Assembly: GCF_009829325.1 (NCBI RefSeq)
Contig: NZ_VUOS01000033.1
Location: 18,772-82,771 of the forward strand
Direction of reading: 5' to 3'
Source of the DNA: Nocardia sp. CY41
GTDB taxonomy: Bacteria > Actinomycetota > Actinomycetes > Mycobacteriales > Mycobacteriaceae
DNA: 64,000 nucleotides
Both the position numbers and the translations under genes were made by a program. The notes beneath the pieces were generated by a model, which was not told where the DNA came from, ran no database searches, and saw only the letters and a program-made list of their open reading frames with translations. Shown in pieces: positions 51,208 through 60,122 of this stretch. Position 1 is the first letter of the stretch; the number at the start of each line of letters is the position of its first letter.

Positions 51208-51930
51208 GTGATTCTGCAGGCAGCGACAGAATCGGTGACGAGCAACCTCGCGCTGACCGAGTTGCTCGACCCGATGCACCTGCTCACGGAGACGTGGCTG
51301 AAGAATGCGGTGCTGCCGGCCATCCTGGTCATCGTCTTCATCGAGACCGGCCTGTTGTTCCCGATCCTGCCCGGCGACTCCCTGCTGTTCACCGGCGGCC
51401 TGCTCGCCGCGCAGCCGAATCCGCCGGTGTCGATCTGGGTGCTGGTGCCCACTACCGTCCTCGTCGCGTTCGCCGGCGACCAGTGCGCCTATTGGATCGG
51501 ACGGGCGATCGGGCCCGCGCTGTTCCACAAAGAGGACACCCGCTTCTTCAAGAAGCATTACGTCACGCAGACCCACGAGTTCTTCGAGAAGCACGGACCG
51601 AAGACGATCGTCCTGGCCCGATTCGTGCCGATCGTGCGCACCTTCATGCCCGTGCTGGCCGGTGTCTCCCGGATGGACTACCGCAAGTTCGTCGCGTTCG
51701 ACATCGTCGGCGCCCTCCTGTGGGGCGGCGGCGTCACGGTGCTCGGCTACTTCCTGGGCAACGTCGCGTTCATCCGGGACCACGTCGAGGCGATCTTCCT
51801 GCTGATCGTCTTCGTGTCGATCCTGCCCGGCATCACCGCGGTGGCGAAGAAGCTGATGAACCGGAAAGCGCCCGCGGACGATGCGGTCGAGGGCGAGCTG
51901 ACCGCCTCGACCAGCGAGCCCACCCGCTGA
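51208..51930 (+). CDS. DedA family membrane protein 1
   Basis: A 240-residue SNARE-associated/DedA protein. The family motif ETGLLFPILPGDSLLFTGGLLA and the second signature FVPIVRTFMPVLAGVSRMDYRKF are clear; GDQCAYWIGRAIGPALF follows. These are membrane transporters (undecaprenyl-phosphate or phosphatidyl-lipid flippases) in other bacteria; this is carried over from the family. GTG 51208 is preceded by GGAGG at five bases. It is followed by a second DedA gene. Orthologue of Rv0364. Confidence 0.93.
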   Translation: MILQAATESVTSNLALTELLDPMHLLTETWLKNAVLPAILVIVFIETGLLFPILPGDSLLFTGGLLAAQPNPPVSIWVLVPTTVLVAFAGDQCAYWIGRAIGPALFHKEDTRFFKKHYVTQTHEFFEKHGPKTIVLARFVPIVRTFMPVLAGVSRMDYRKFVAFDIVGALLWGGGVTVLGYFLGNVAFIRDHVEAIFLLIVFVSILPGITAVAKKLMNRKAPADDAVEGELTASTSEPTR

Positions 51931-51935
51931 AGCCG

Positions 51936-52634
51936 GTGACGACGGAATCCTCGCCCCTAGCCGTGGGCAGTTTCGATCCGCTGCTGTCGGCGGGCCCGGC
52001 GCTCGTCTGGACGGTGGTGCTGACCTTCGTCTTCCTCGAGTGCGCGGTGATCCTCGGCCTGTTCCTGCCCGGCGACTCGATGCTCATCACCGCGGGCATC
52101 GTGATGGCGTCGCACGCCTCGGGCGAGGCGCACGTGTGGGCGCTGTCGCTGGGCGCGATGGTCGCGGCCATCGCGGGCAACCAGGCAGGCTACGTCATCG
52201 GGCGCCGGACGGGACAGCACTTGGTCGCCCGGAAGAACGGCAGATACATCAACGTGCGCAACCTGCAGCGCGTCGCGGAGCTGCTGCACCGGCACGGATT
52301 CGTCGCGGTGCTGATCGCCCGGTGGATCCCGTGGGTGCGCACCCTGTGCCCCACGGTCGCGGGCGCCGCGGGCATGGAACATCGCAAGTTCACCGTCGCC
52401 AGCACCATCGGCGCGATCGTGTGGGCGCCGGTGCTGCTGCTCATCGGGTACTACGCGGGCAACTTCCTGCAGCGGGTGGAATGGCTGATGCCGATCGTGA
52501 TCGGCACGCTGGTGGTGGGCCTGGTCGTCGGGACGGTGCTCGGTGTGCGGCACTACCGGCAGGAGATGGCCCAGCCCGCAGAGGACTTCGCGCTCGAGAC
52601 GACTCCCGGCGCGGTGCTCGAGCCGGAGAGCTGA
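51936..52634 (+). CDS. DedA family membrane protein 2
   Basis: A 232-residue paralogue of the preceding protein, with LECAVILGLFLPGDSMLITAGIVMA, GNQAGYVIGRRTG and RWIPWVRTLCPTVAGAAGMEHRKF. The GTG start is five bases after the first stop, so the two are translated together. The order implies a tandem duplication; M. tuberculosis keeps one copy at this site as far as I recall. It ends three bases before the stop of the convergent GH76 gene. Confidence 0.9.
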   Translation: MTTESSPLAVGSFDPLLSAGPALVWTVVLTFVFLECAVILGLFLPGDSMLITAGIVMASHASGEAHVWALSLGAMVAAIAGNQAGYVIGRRTGQHLVARKNGRYINVRNLQRVAELLHRHGFVAVLIARWIPWVRTLCPTVAGAAGMEHRKFTVASTIGAIVWAPVLLLIGYYAGNFLQRVEWLMPIVIGTLVVGLVVGTVLGVRHYRQEMAQPAEDFALETTPGAVLEPES

Positions 52635-52637
52635 CCC

Positions 52638-53867
52638 TCACAACCCCGCGGCGTTGACCTGGTAGGCCGCCTCCATGAGCAGCCAGCCGGACAACTGCAC
52701 CGAGAGGTCGCGTCCCGGCACCTTCGACGAGGTCACCGAGCCGCCGGAGGTGAAGTAGCCGGCTCCCGCGCTCCCGCCGGGCAGCTGCGCCGGCTTGCTC
52801 CAGTCGTGCCCGAACAGCGGCTCGCCCTCGACCTGAAGCCGGTTCCGCCACGCCGCCGTGGCGGACGCGGTGACGATCGCGGCTGCCGCGCGGCGGTCGG
52901 CGACCTGTTCGGAGTCCTCGCCGGGCAGCATCACCGCGACCAGCGCCAGGTACCGGGCCAGGATGCCGTTGAACAGTCCCCCGTCGCCGCCACCACCGCC
53001 TGCGATGACGCCGTCGGTGGTCATGTGCTCCTCGATCGCCGCGAGCAGCCGGTGCACGCGCTCGGTGTGCTTCGGATCGCCGGTCTGCACGGCCAGCTCG
53101 GCCTCCAGGCCGAGCACCACGCCCTGGCAGTAGGTGAACACCGGACGCTCGATCTCGCCGGAGGGCAGGTGGATGCCGTCCAGGATCAGCCCGGTCTCCG
53201 GATCGCGCAGCGTCGCGTCCAGCCAATCGGCCATCTCCTGGGCACGCTGGACGCGCCCGAGGCGTAAAAGCGCGATCGCGGCGGGCCCGTTCGCGGGGGC
53301 GTTGAAGTAGTCCGCGCCGATGCGCCAGGGCAGGCCACCGCCGACCTGTGGCTGCCAGCCGTCGTGCAGTTGTTTCTCCAGCGCGGCCAGCGCGCTGCGC
53401 ACGTCGGCGCCCTGGGTGCGCTCGGCGCGTTCCAGCGCGATGGCCAGCCAGGCCATGTCGTCGTAGTAGCGGTTGGTCCAGCCGGTGATGTTGCGGATGC
53501 GGTGCGAGCGCGCCAGCGCGGCGATCCGCCTGCGGCGCACCGGCGTCGGCGCACGGTTCGCGGCGTCGGTCGCGCACTCGATGAGATGCGCCTGCCACCA
53601 GTAGTGCCACGCGCCGAAGACCCGCTCGCGCCTCGTGGCGGGCCAGCCGACCACGCCGAGTTCGGTCCCCGGCAACGCCCACAGCGCGCGGAGGTGCCGC
53701 GAGACGACCGCCGATTCGGCCATGTCGGCCCGTTCCGACCACAGCGTCGCGGGCGCGGCGGCGTCCCTGCCCGCCTGCGCCCGTCCGATCGGCGGACGCG
53801 GTGCCGCGGAGCCGTTCTCGGCGTGCTCCACGCTCGGCACCTCGATGTCGTCGCTCCGCGAGGTCAT
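52638..53867 (-). CDS. glycoside hydrolase family 76 (alpha-1,6-mannanase)
   Basis: A 409-residue (alpha/alpha)6-barrel hydrolase acting on alpha-1,6-mannan, such as the lipomannan backbone. The DD catalytic motif is in NRYYDDMAWLAIALERA. VFTYCQGVVLGLEAEL, DYFNAPANGPAAIALLRLGR and GGGGGDGGLFNGILARYLAL are family regions. No signal peptide is seen; the protein appears cytosolic. It is the orthologue of Rv0365c. It converges with the DedA pair. Confidence 0.93.
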   Translation of the reverse strand: MTSRSDDIEVPSVEHAENGSAAPRPPIGRAQAGRDAAAPATLWSERADMAESAVVSRHLRALWALPGTELGVVGWPATRRERVFGAWHYWWQAHLIECATDAANRAPTPVRRRRIAALARSHRIRNITGWTNRYYDDMAWLAIALERAERTQGADVRSALAALEKQLHDGWQPQVGGGLPWRIGADYFNAPANGPAAIALLRLGRVQRAQEMADWLDATLRDPETGLILDGIHLPSGEIERPVFTYCQGVVLGLEAELAVQTGDPKHTERVHRLLAAIEEHMTTDGVIAGGGGGDGGLFNGILARYLALVAVMLPGEDSEQVADRRAAAAIVTASATAAWRNRLQVEGEPLFGHDWSKPAQLPGGSAGAGYFTSGGSVTSSKVPGRDLSVQLSGWLLMEAAYQVNAAGL

Positions 53868-53994
53868 GGGTCAATGGTGCCAGGCCAGAACGCATTTATG
53901 CGCCCGATTTGTTACGAAAGCGATGTGCAATCGTGCCGGTGCGCCCCGGGGCCGGAAGATCTCCAGCTCACAGGGCCCTGCGCTGGTCCGGTGA

Positions 53995-54681
53995 TCACCA
54001 CGCCTGAGTGAGATCGGCGTGTTGCCGGATCCACGCGTGCATGGCGATGCCCGCGGCCACGCCCGCGTTGATACTGCGGGTGGAACCGAACTGCGCGATC
54101 GACACCGTCATCACGGCGGCCTGCTTGGCGTGCTCGGTGACGCCCGGCCCCTCCTGGCCGAACAGCAACAGGCAGGCGCGCGGCAAGGTGACCGTCTCCA
54201 GCGGGACAGCGCCCGGCACGTTGTCGACGGCGACCACGGTGAGCCCGGCGCGCTCGCTGAACGCCAGCAGTTCGCCGATGTCGGCATGGTGCCGGATGTG
54301 CTGGTAACGATCGGTCACCATGGCGCCGCGGCGATTCCACCGCCTGCGCCCGACGATGTGCACGGCCGCGGCGGCGAAGGCGTTCGCCGTGCGCACCACG
54401 GTGCCGATGTTCGCGTCGTGCCCGAAGTTCTCGATCGCGACGTGGAAGGGGTGCCTGCGCCGGTCGATGTCGGCGACGATGGCCTCGCGGCTCCAGTACC
54501 GGTAGGCGTCCACCACGTTGCGGCGATCGCCGTGGGCCAGCAATTCCGGGTCCAGGCGCGGATCGTCCGGCGGCGGCCCGGCGTGCTCGTCCGCCCACGG
54601 ACCGACGCCGTTCGGGTGCTCGCCCCACTCCGTCGGCCCGGGTAGGTCCTGCTCCGCCGCGTCCGGCACTGGGTGACTCAC
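53995..54681 (-). CDS. TrmH/SpoU-family RNA 2'-O-methyltransferase
   Basis: A 228-residue SPOUT methyltransferase. The N-terminal half (residues 1-75) is an acidic extension; the knot-fold core carries NFGHDANIGTVVRTANAF (motif 1), LLLFGQEGPGV (motif 2) and GSTRSINAGVAAGIAMHAW (motif 3). It methylates tRNA or rRNA ribose. GTG 54681 with TAGCAT seven bases upstream suggests a leaderless start. In-frame upstream codons exist but add low-complexity sequence. Resembles Rv0380c. Confidence 0.92.
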   Translation of the reverse strand: MSHPVPDAAEQDLPGPTEWGEHPNGVGPWADEHAGPPPDDPRLDPELLAHGDRRNVVDAYRYWSREAIVADIDRRRHPFHVAIENFGHDANIGTVVRTANAFAAAAVHIVGRRRWNRRGAMVTDRYQHIRHHADIGELLAFSERAGLTVVAVDNVPGAVPLETVTLPRACLLLFGQEGPGVTEHAKQAAVMTVSIAQFGSTRSINAGVAAGIAMHAWIRQHADLTQAW

Positions 54682-54724
54682 GCCGACGATGCTAATTCCG
54701 GCTGCCGTGCCTGCGACGGGTGGC

Positions 54725-55060
54725 TCAGTAGCTGGACGAACTCCCCGCGAACGCACCGACCAGCCCGAGCACCAGGAACAACAGGAGGAACACCAAACTC
54801 AAGACCATCAGCGCGGTGGCGATGATGCCGCAGATGTAGCCCGCGTTGACGTTGCCGCGGCCGCCGATGGTGCCGCCGGACGCGTCGATCTCGTTGAGCG
54901 CCCGCTTGCCCATCACCCAGGCGAAGGGTCCGATGAACTGGCACAGCACGAGGCTCAGGATGCCCAGGATCAGGATCGTGGTGGATTGCGGGTGGTCCGG
55001 AGGTCCGTAGGCCCCATAGGCTGGATAGCCGTACGGCGGCTGCTGCGGCGGGTAGCTCAT
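54725..55060 (-). CDS. DUF4190 domain membrane protein
   Basis: A 111-residue protein with a Pro/Tyr/Gly-rich N-terminus (SYPPQQPPYGYPAYGAYGPP) and two hydrophobic helices (about residues 28-48 and 74-105) around KRALNEIDASGG, the DUF4190 signature. Function unknown. The ATG is preceded by TACGAT at seven bases, so it is likely leaderless. It is divergent from the sensor kinase gene. Confidence 0.85.
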   Translation of the reverse strand: MSYPPQQPPYGYPAYGAYGPPDHPQSTTILILGILSLVLCQFIGPFAWVMGKRALNEIDASGGTIGGRGNVNAGYICGIIATALMVLSLVFLLLFLVLGLVGAFAGSSSSY

Positions 55061-55143
55061 CAGCAGGATCGTAGTAGGTGTGGCGGGCTACACCACATTT
55101 TCGGCGGACAGCTCCATCGAACCTCGAATCGGGCGCGACCACC

Positions 55144-56523
55144 ATGGATCTCATGACGGAGACACACGCCGAACCGACCCTCGTGCTCGACCTGCCGCCT
55201 GATGCGCCCGAACCGGGCGAGCACCTGCTGCGCACGGTGCTGCTCGCACCGGTGCGCGCTCGGTTCTGGAAGGATCTCGTTTACGTCCTGACCGTTTTCG
55301 TGATCGGCTGTCTGGCCGTCACCTATCTGTTCTTCGGCTTCGGCGGCGGGCTGTATATCGCGATCACCGTCATCGGCCTGCCGGTATCGGCCCTGATGCT
55401 GCTCGGCGGGCGGGTGTGGGGCCGGATCTACCGCGCGCTGGCGAAAGACCTGCTCGGCGTCGCCGTCGCGCCGCCTCCACCGTTCGCGCCCGCGCCCGGC
55501 CTGATCGGCTACCTCAAGAGCGCGTTCACCGATCGGGCGAGCTGGCGTGCGGTGGTGTTCCTGCTCGCGCAGGCGGTGCTCGGGGTCGCGGTGGGGTACT
55601 TCGTGCTCGTCGCGGTGGCGATGACCGTGTTCACCGCGCTCTCCCCGATCCCGTGGGCGCTGGTCCGCCCGACCAACGTCGACGCGTCCGGTGTCGAGCA
55701 CACGTCGATGGTCCAGTTCGGCGAGTTCTACGTCGACAGCTGGCCGAAGGTGCTCGGGTTCGCGCTGGTGGGTCTGCTCGGCTGCCTGGCCTTGCCGTGG
55801 CCGCTGCGCGGCGTCTGCTGGTTGCACGGGTTGCTCACCGTCGCGCTGCTCGGTGCGACCGATCGCGACCGCCGGGTGACCGAACTGCAGGAGAGCAGGC
55901 GGACCGCGGTCGAAGACTCCGCGGCGACACTGCGCAGACTGGAACGCGATCTGCACGACGGCACCCAGGCCAGACTGGTCACCATCGCGATGGCGCTGGG
56001 CCGGGCCGAGGATCGGCTCGCCGCGGGCGGCGACCCCAGCGACCTCATCGCCGACGCGCGCGCGAGCTCGAAGGAGGCGCTGACCGAACTGCGCGAACTG
56101 GTGCGCGGAATCCACCCGCCCGCATTGGAATTGGGGCTCGAACCGGCGTTGGAGACGCTGACGGCACGCTGCTCGGTGCCGGTGGAGCTGCGGGTGCACC
56201 TGCCCGAGCGACCGAGCCCGGCCATCGAGGCGATCGCGTACTTCTCGGTGGCCGAGCTGCTGACCAACGTGGTGCGGCACGCACAGGCCACCGGCGCATG
56301 GGTGTCGGTCCTGCCGGGTGACGGACGGACCATCGCGGTGACGGTGCGCGACAACGGCATCGGCGGCGTGGTGGCGCCGGTGGGCGGCGCGCTCGGCGCG
56401 GGCAGCGGATTGTCCGGCCTCGCGGCGCGGGCCCGCACCGTGGACGGGACGCTGACCGTGCGGAGCCCGGCAGGCGGACCGACCGTGGTGACCATCGTGC
56501 TGCCCCTGGCCGGGTCGCGATGA
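55144..56523 (+). CDS. sensor histidine kinase (HisKA_3 type)
   Basis: A 459-residue membrane histidine kinase. About four to six helices occupy residues 40-240 (LVYVLTVFVIGCLAVTYLFFGFGGGLYIAI, VVFLLAQAVLGVAVGYFVLVAVAMTVF, VLGFALVGLLGCLALPW), followed by the dimerisation helix with the phosphoacceptor His in RRLERDLHDGTQARL and an HATPase_c domain (ELLTNVVRHAQATGAW, DNGIGG, GSGLSGLAARA). It overlaps the response-regulator gene by ATGA. The signal is unknown. ATG 55153 is an alternative start. Confidence 0.92.
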   Translation: MDLMTETHAEPTLVLDLPPDAPEPGEHLLRTVLLAPVRARFWKDLVYVLTVFVIGCLAVTYLFFGFGGGLYIAITVIGLPVSALMLLGGRVWGRIYRALAKDLLGVAVAPPPPFAPAPGLIGYLKSAFTDRASWRAVVFLLAQAVLGVAVGYFVLVAVAMTVFTALSPIPWALVRPTNVDASGVEHTSMVQFGEFYVDSWPKVLGFALVGLLGCLALPWPLRGVCWLHGLLTVALLGATDRDRRVTELQESRRTAVEDSAATLRRLERDLHDGTQARLVTIAMALGRAEDRLAAGGDPSDLIADARASSKEALTELRELVRGIHPPALELGLEPALETLTARCSVPVELRVHLPERPSPAIEAIAYFSVAELLTNVVRHAQATGAWVSVLPGDGRTIAVTVRDNGIGGVVAPVGGALGAGSGLSGLAARARTVDGTLTVRSPAGGPTVVTIVLPLAGSR

Positions 56524-57173
56524 GCGACGGTCTGCGCATCGTGATCGCCGAGGACAGCGCCATCCTGCGCGACGGGCTGGCCGGACTGCTCACCGAACGC
56601 GGCCACGAGGTGGTCGCCATGGTCGGCGACGCGACCACCCTCGCCGAGGTGGTCGGCACGCACAACCCGGATGTCGCCGTGGTGGACGTGCGGATGCCCC
56701 CGAGCTACACCGACGAGGGACTGCTCGCCGCCATCGAATTGCGCCGCAAATATCCGATGACCGGCGTGCTGGTGTTCTCGCAGTGGGTCGAGACCCGCTA
56801 CGCCACCGAGTTGCTGGCCGGCGGTGCGAGCGGCGTCGGCTATCTGCTGAAGGACCGGGTCGCCGATGTCGGGGACTTCGTGGACGCGCTGCACCGCGTG
56901 GCCACCGGCGGCACCGCGCTCGACCCGGAGGTGGTGAGCCAACTGATGGGAGCCTCGCGTCAGCAGGATTCGCTGGCCCGCCTGACCCCGCGCGAACGCG
57001 AGGTACTCGAGCTGATGGCCCAAGGCCTGTCCAACAGCGCCATCGCCGCCACCCTGACCGTGACCGAACGCGCGGTGGAGAAGCACATCGGCAACATCTT
57101 CATCAAGCTCGACCTGCCGCCCTCGGAGACGCACCACCGCCGGGTGCTGGCGGTATTACGACTCAAGGGCTGA
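56520..57173 (+). CDS. NarL-type response regulator
   Basis: A 217-residue response regulator. The receiver domain (about residues 5-125) has the acidic pair in IAEDSAILR and the phosphoacceptor Asp in VAVVDVRMPP; Lys in YLLKDRV closes the pocket. The C-terminal LuxR helix-turn-helix is LTPREREVLELMAQGLSNSAIAATLTVTERAVEKHIGNIF. It is the partner of the upstream kinase (overlapping start). It resembles the NarL/LiaR-type pair. Targets unknown. Confidence 0.95.
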   Translation: MSDGLRIVIAEDSAILRDGLAGLLTERGHEVVAMVGDATTLAEVVGTHNPDVAVVDVRMPPSYTDEGLLAAIELRRKYPMTGVLVFSQWVETRYATELLAGGASGVGYLLKDRVADVGDFVDALHRVATGGTALDPEVVSQLMGASRQQDSLARLTPREREVLELMAQGLSNSAIAATLTVTERAVEKHIGNIFIKLDLPPSETHHRRVLAVLRLKG

Positions 57174-57236
57174 ACTCGCGCCTGCCCCGCACGCCGTGTG
57201 CAAGACTTCCCAGGGGATCGACACGGAGGGGGCGCT

Positions 57237-57813
57237 GTGACCATCGGATCGTACTGGCCGGATCACCTTCTGACGCTCGCGGAGTGGAACGCGCTACCTG
57301 AGGACAACAGTCGTTTCTACGAACTCGCAGAGGGTGTTCTCATCGCGTCGCCGCGCCCACCGTCGCGGCACCAACGGGCGGCCCTTGCGACTCGCCATGC
57401 AGATCGAGCCACAGCTGCCTTCCTGCTACAGCGTGCTCATGCAGTCAGAAGTGGTGGTCGACGACGGTCCACCACCGACCGTGCGTGTGCCGGACGTCCT
57501 CGTGGGCCCGAGCGCGGATATCGCCGCGAACCTACCGCCCTGGAACGCCCGCGAAGTGCTGCTCGTGGTCGAGGTACTCGCCGATGGCACGCGCCGGACC
57601 GATCGACGGACCAAGTTCTTCGAATACGCCGCAGCCGGTATCAGGCATTACTGGCTCGTGGACCTCGAGCCGGTCGGCGTGACCGCCTATACGTTGATCG
57701 ACGGGGGCTACCAGTTGGCCGCGAACACGTCCGATGCGGTGGCACTGGAACTGGCCGAAACCACCGTCACCCTCGATCCTGAAGCCCTGACCAGCAGCCG
57801 AGCGGGCCGATAG
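57237..57813 (+). pseudogene. Uma2 family endonuclease, frameshifted
   Basis: The gene starts at GTG 57237 after GGAGGG with TIGSYWPDHLLTLAEWNALPEDNSRFYELAEGVLI, but the frame is lost near position 57387. The second part continues in the +1 frame as AMQIEPQLPSCYSVLMQ... with VRVPDVLV, VVEVLADGTRRTDRRTK and AGIRHYWLVD, which contains the full PD-(D/E)XK core. One extra base in CCTTGCGACTCGCC accounts for the shift. Uma2 proteins are Actinobacterial/cyanobacterial restriction-endonuclease-fold proteins of unknown target. Either it is decayed or the base is a sequencing error. Confidence 0.8.
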
Positions 57814-57874
57814 CCCGTTCCACCGCGTGGTTCGGGCCTATCCTGGAGGTCTGGCACTCGGGGTGGAGGCTGGT

Positions 57875-58321
57875 ATGGATCACGAGCGGATACTGCGCAC
57901 GGTGCTCGGGGTGACCGCCGGGTATCTGATCCTGCTGGCGCTGTGGCTGGGGTGGGTGGTGCAGCGGACGCCGCCGGGGACCGTGCCGTATCAGATCGTG
58001 GCGTTGGTCGGACTGTTCGGCTCGTGCCTCGGCATCGGGATGATGCTGGCCGCGCGGCCGTCCAAGGCGGATCGCCAGTTGTGGCGGCACGGCTTGGAGG
58101 GGTGGGCGACGGTCGAGGGTGTGCACCCGCTGCAGCACACCGACCATCACACCGAACTGACCGAACTGGATCTCGAACTGACCGTCCCCGGCTCCGAGAG
58201 CTACCGCGGCACTGTTGTTTTCGACGCCACCCCGGCCGACAAACCACGGCTCGCGGTCGGCGAGATCCTTTCGATCCGCGTCGACCCGGCGAACCGGGAC
58301 CGCATCATTCTGGTGCTGTGA
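57875..58321 (+). CDS. two-helix membrane protein of unknown function
   Basis: A 148-residue protein with helices at about residues 8-28 (VLGVTAGYLILLALWLGWVV) and 38-60 (VALVGLFGSCLGIGMMLA), then a soluble domain (ATVEGVHPLQHTDHHTELTELDLELTVPG) resembling the DUF3592 layout. ATG 57875 follows GGAGG at five bases. Its end overlaps the convergent YhhN gene by 17 bases. Function unknown. Confidence 0.75.
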   Translation: MDHERILRTVLGVTAGYLILLALWLGWVVQRTPPGTVPYQIVALVGLFGSCLGIGMMLAARPSKADRQLWRHGLEGWATVEGVHPLQHTDHHTELTELDLELTVPGSESYRGTVVFDATPADKPRLAVGEILSIRVDPANRDRIILVL

Positions 58322-59012
58322 TCACCGGCGGAACGTGCGCGTTCGGATCGGCGAGCAGGTACTGCGCGGCCGCGTAGGTCGCCAGGATCACGCCTTCGGT
58401 CACCCGGCGGACCCGCCGACCGCGCGCGAACAACCGCCGCAGCACGATCAGCCCGTCGGAGACGGTGAACAGCAGTGCCCCGAGGCCGAGGCGAGTGCGC
58501 GGATCGACACCCGGAATATTCAGCCCCGCGATGTTTTTCGCGGTGGGCGCGAGCGCCGGGTCGGACGCGAGCACGGCCGCGGCGCCCAAGGTGACGCCGT
58601 AGGCCGTCAGCGGTGCGGCCACCGTCGGCGCCTTCCTGCGCAGCAACCCGGCCGCGCCGAGCCACGCGATCACCCGCGGTACCGCCACCCGCGCGGCGGG
58701 CCTGCCGCCCATCCGCCACCACAGCGTGGCGTATCCGGCCTGCATCACCGCGAACGACGACGCGCCCGCGATGAGCCTGCGGTCGTCGTCCGGATCGATG
58801 AGCAGAATGTCACCGACGGTGGCCGCACCGAGCGACCCGATCAGCACTGTGCGCTCGGTCGACGGCAGCTGCTTGCCTTCGATCGCCACGTCGGCCGCGA
58901 GCAGCGGCATCAACAGCGGCTTCGCGAGCCACTGCGCCTTCTCGCGCCCGGTGACGGCCCCGTAGACGGTGACCGCCGCCGCGGCGAGGAACCCGGCTCG
59001 GAACGGGCGCAT
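58305..59012 (-). CDS. YhhN-family lysoplasmalogenase-like membrane protein
   Basis: A 235-residue membrane protein of the YhhN/TMEM86 family, which hydrolyses lysoplasmalogens or related lipids in animals; activity in bacteria is less certain. Several helices span the protein. The family segments AKPLLMPLLAADVA, GATVGDILLI and FAVMQAGYATLWW are visible. Its ATG is one base after the upstream fabH stop, so the two are cotranscribed. It overlaps the downstream convergent gene. Confidence 0.8.
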   Translation of the reverse strand: MRPFRAGFLAAAAVTVYGAVTGREKAQWLAKPLLMPLLAADVAIEGKQLPSTERTVLIGSLGAATVGDILLIDPDDDRRLIAGASSFAVMQAGYATLWWRMGGRPAARVAVPRVIAWLGAAGLLRRKAPTVAAPLTAYGVTLGAAAVLASDPALAPTAKNIAGLNIPGVDPRTRLGLGALLFTVSDGLIVLRRLFARGRRVRRVTEGVILATYAAAQYLLADPNAHVPPVITAPE

Positions 59013-59013
59013 T

Positions 59014-60072
59014 CTAGAAGCTCGGCTCGGCCGGTGCGGGGGGCAGCGTGACAACTTGGCCCGCGTAGCTCAGGCCCGCGCCGAAGCCGAGCAGCAAAGC
59101 CGTCTGCCCGCCCTTCGCCTTACCGGTGACCAGCATTTCCTCGATCGCCAGCGGAATGGACGCGGCCGAGGTGTTGCCGGTGTTCTCGATGTCGTTGGCC
59201 ATCGGGACCTCGTCGGCCAGTCCGAGGTTCTTCTTCATCAGCTCGTTGATCCGGGCGTTGGCCTGGTGCGGGACGAAGACCTCGATGTCCTCCTTGGCCA
59301 CGCCCGACACCTCGAGCGCGGTGGACAGCGCGCGCGGCAGCGTGACCGCGGCCCAGCGGAAGACCCGAGGACCTTCCATCCGCAGCGACATCCGGCCGAC
59401 CGGATCGGCAGCCGGGTCGAGCCCCTGCATGGACTGAGCCCGGTGCATGTACTCCAGGAAGTCGATGTCCTGCATGATCGCGGCCGCGTTCTCGCCGTCG
59501 CTGCCCCACACGGTGGGCGAGATGCCGTTCTCGTCGCTCGGGCCGACCACCACCGCGCCGGCGCCGTCCCCGAAGATCATCGCGGTGCCGCGGTCGGTGG
59601 GGTCGAGCCCGACGGTCATCGTCTCGGCGCCGATCAGCAGCACATATTCGGCGGAGCCGGACCGGATCATGTCCGCGGCCACGCCGAGGCCGTAGCCGAA
59701 GCCGCCGCAACCGGAGGTCAGGTCGAACGCGGGGACGCCGTTCATGCCGATGTCGTAGGCCACCTGTGGCGCGCCGTGCGGGGTGAGGGTCAGCCAGCTG
59801 GAGGTGGCCAGGATCACGGCGCCGATCTTCGACCGGTCGACGCCGCTGTTGACGATCGCGCGCTCGCCCGCCGCCGCCGCGATCGACCGAAGCGTCTCGT
59901 CACCGCTGATCCAGCGCCGGTTGCGGACGCCGGTGCGTTCGTAGATCCACTCGTCGGTGGAATCGAGGACCTCGCAGACCTCGGCGTTGCTGACCAGGCG
60001 CTTGGGTCGGTAAGCGCCGATTCCGAGCATCGCAACGTTTTCGCGACTTCTGTTGACTGCAATGCTCACCAC
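59014..60072 (-). CDS. beta-ketoacyl-ACP synthase III-like protein (FabH)
   Basis: A 352-residue thiolase-fold condensing enzyme. The active-site cysteine is about C122 in DLTSGCGGFGYGLG, with the His in FVPHQANARI and Asn in NTGNTSAASI, completing the Cys-His-Asn triad. GVRNRRWISGDETL at about 48-61 and GFGAGLSYAGQVV at the C-terminus are typical. The usual ACAGF motif reads GCGGF. FabH initiates fatty acid or polyketide chains; the role here is uncertain as it stands beside YhhN and pyrE rather than in a fab operon. The start codon (GTG) is uncertain. Confidence 0.9.
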   Translation of the reverse strand: MVSIAVNRSRENVAMLGIGAYRPKRLVSNAEVCEVLDSTDEWIYERTGVRNRRWISGDETLRSIAAAAGERAIVNSGVDRSKIGAVILATSSWLTLTPHGAPQVAYDIGMNGVPAFDLTSGCGGFGYGLGVAADMIRSGSAEYVLLIGAETMTVGLDPTDRGTAMIFGDGAGAVVVGPSDENGISPTVWGSDGENAAAIMQDIDFLEYMHRAQSMQGLDPAADPVGRMSLRMEGPRVFRWAAVTLPRALSTALEVSGVAKEDIEVFVPHQANARINELMKKNLGLADEVPMANDIENTGNTSAASIPLAIEEMLVTGKAKGGQTALLLGFGAGLSYAGQVVTLPPAPAEPSF

Positions 60073-60122
60073 TGGTGACTCACACGACCCTTCACCTTCG
60101 AAGACTTAGACCGCGCTCCAGG

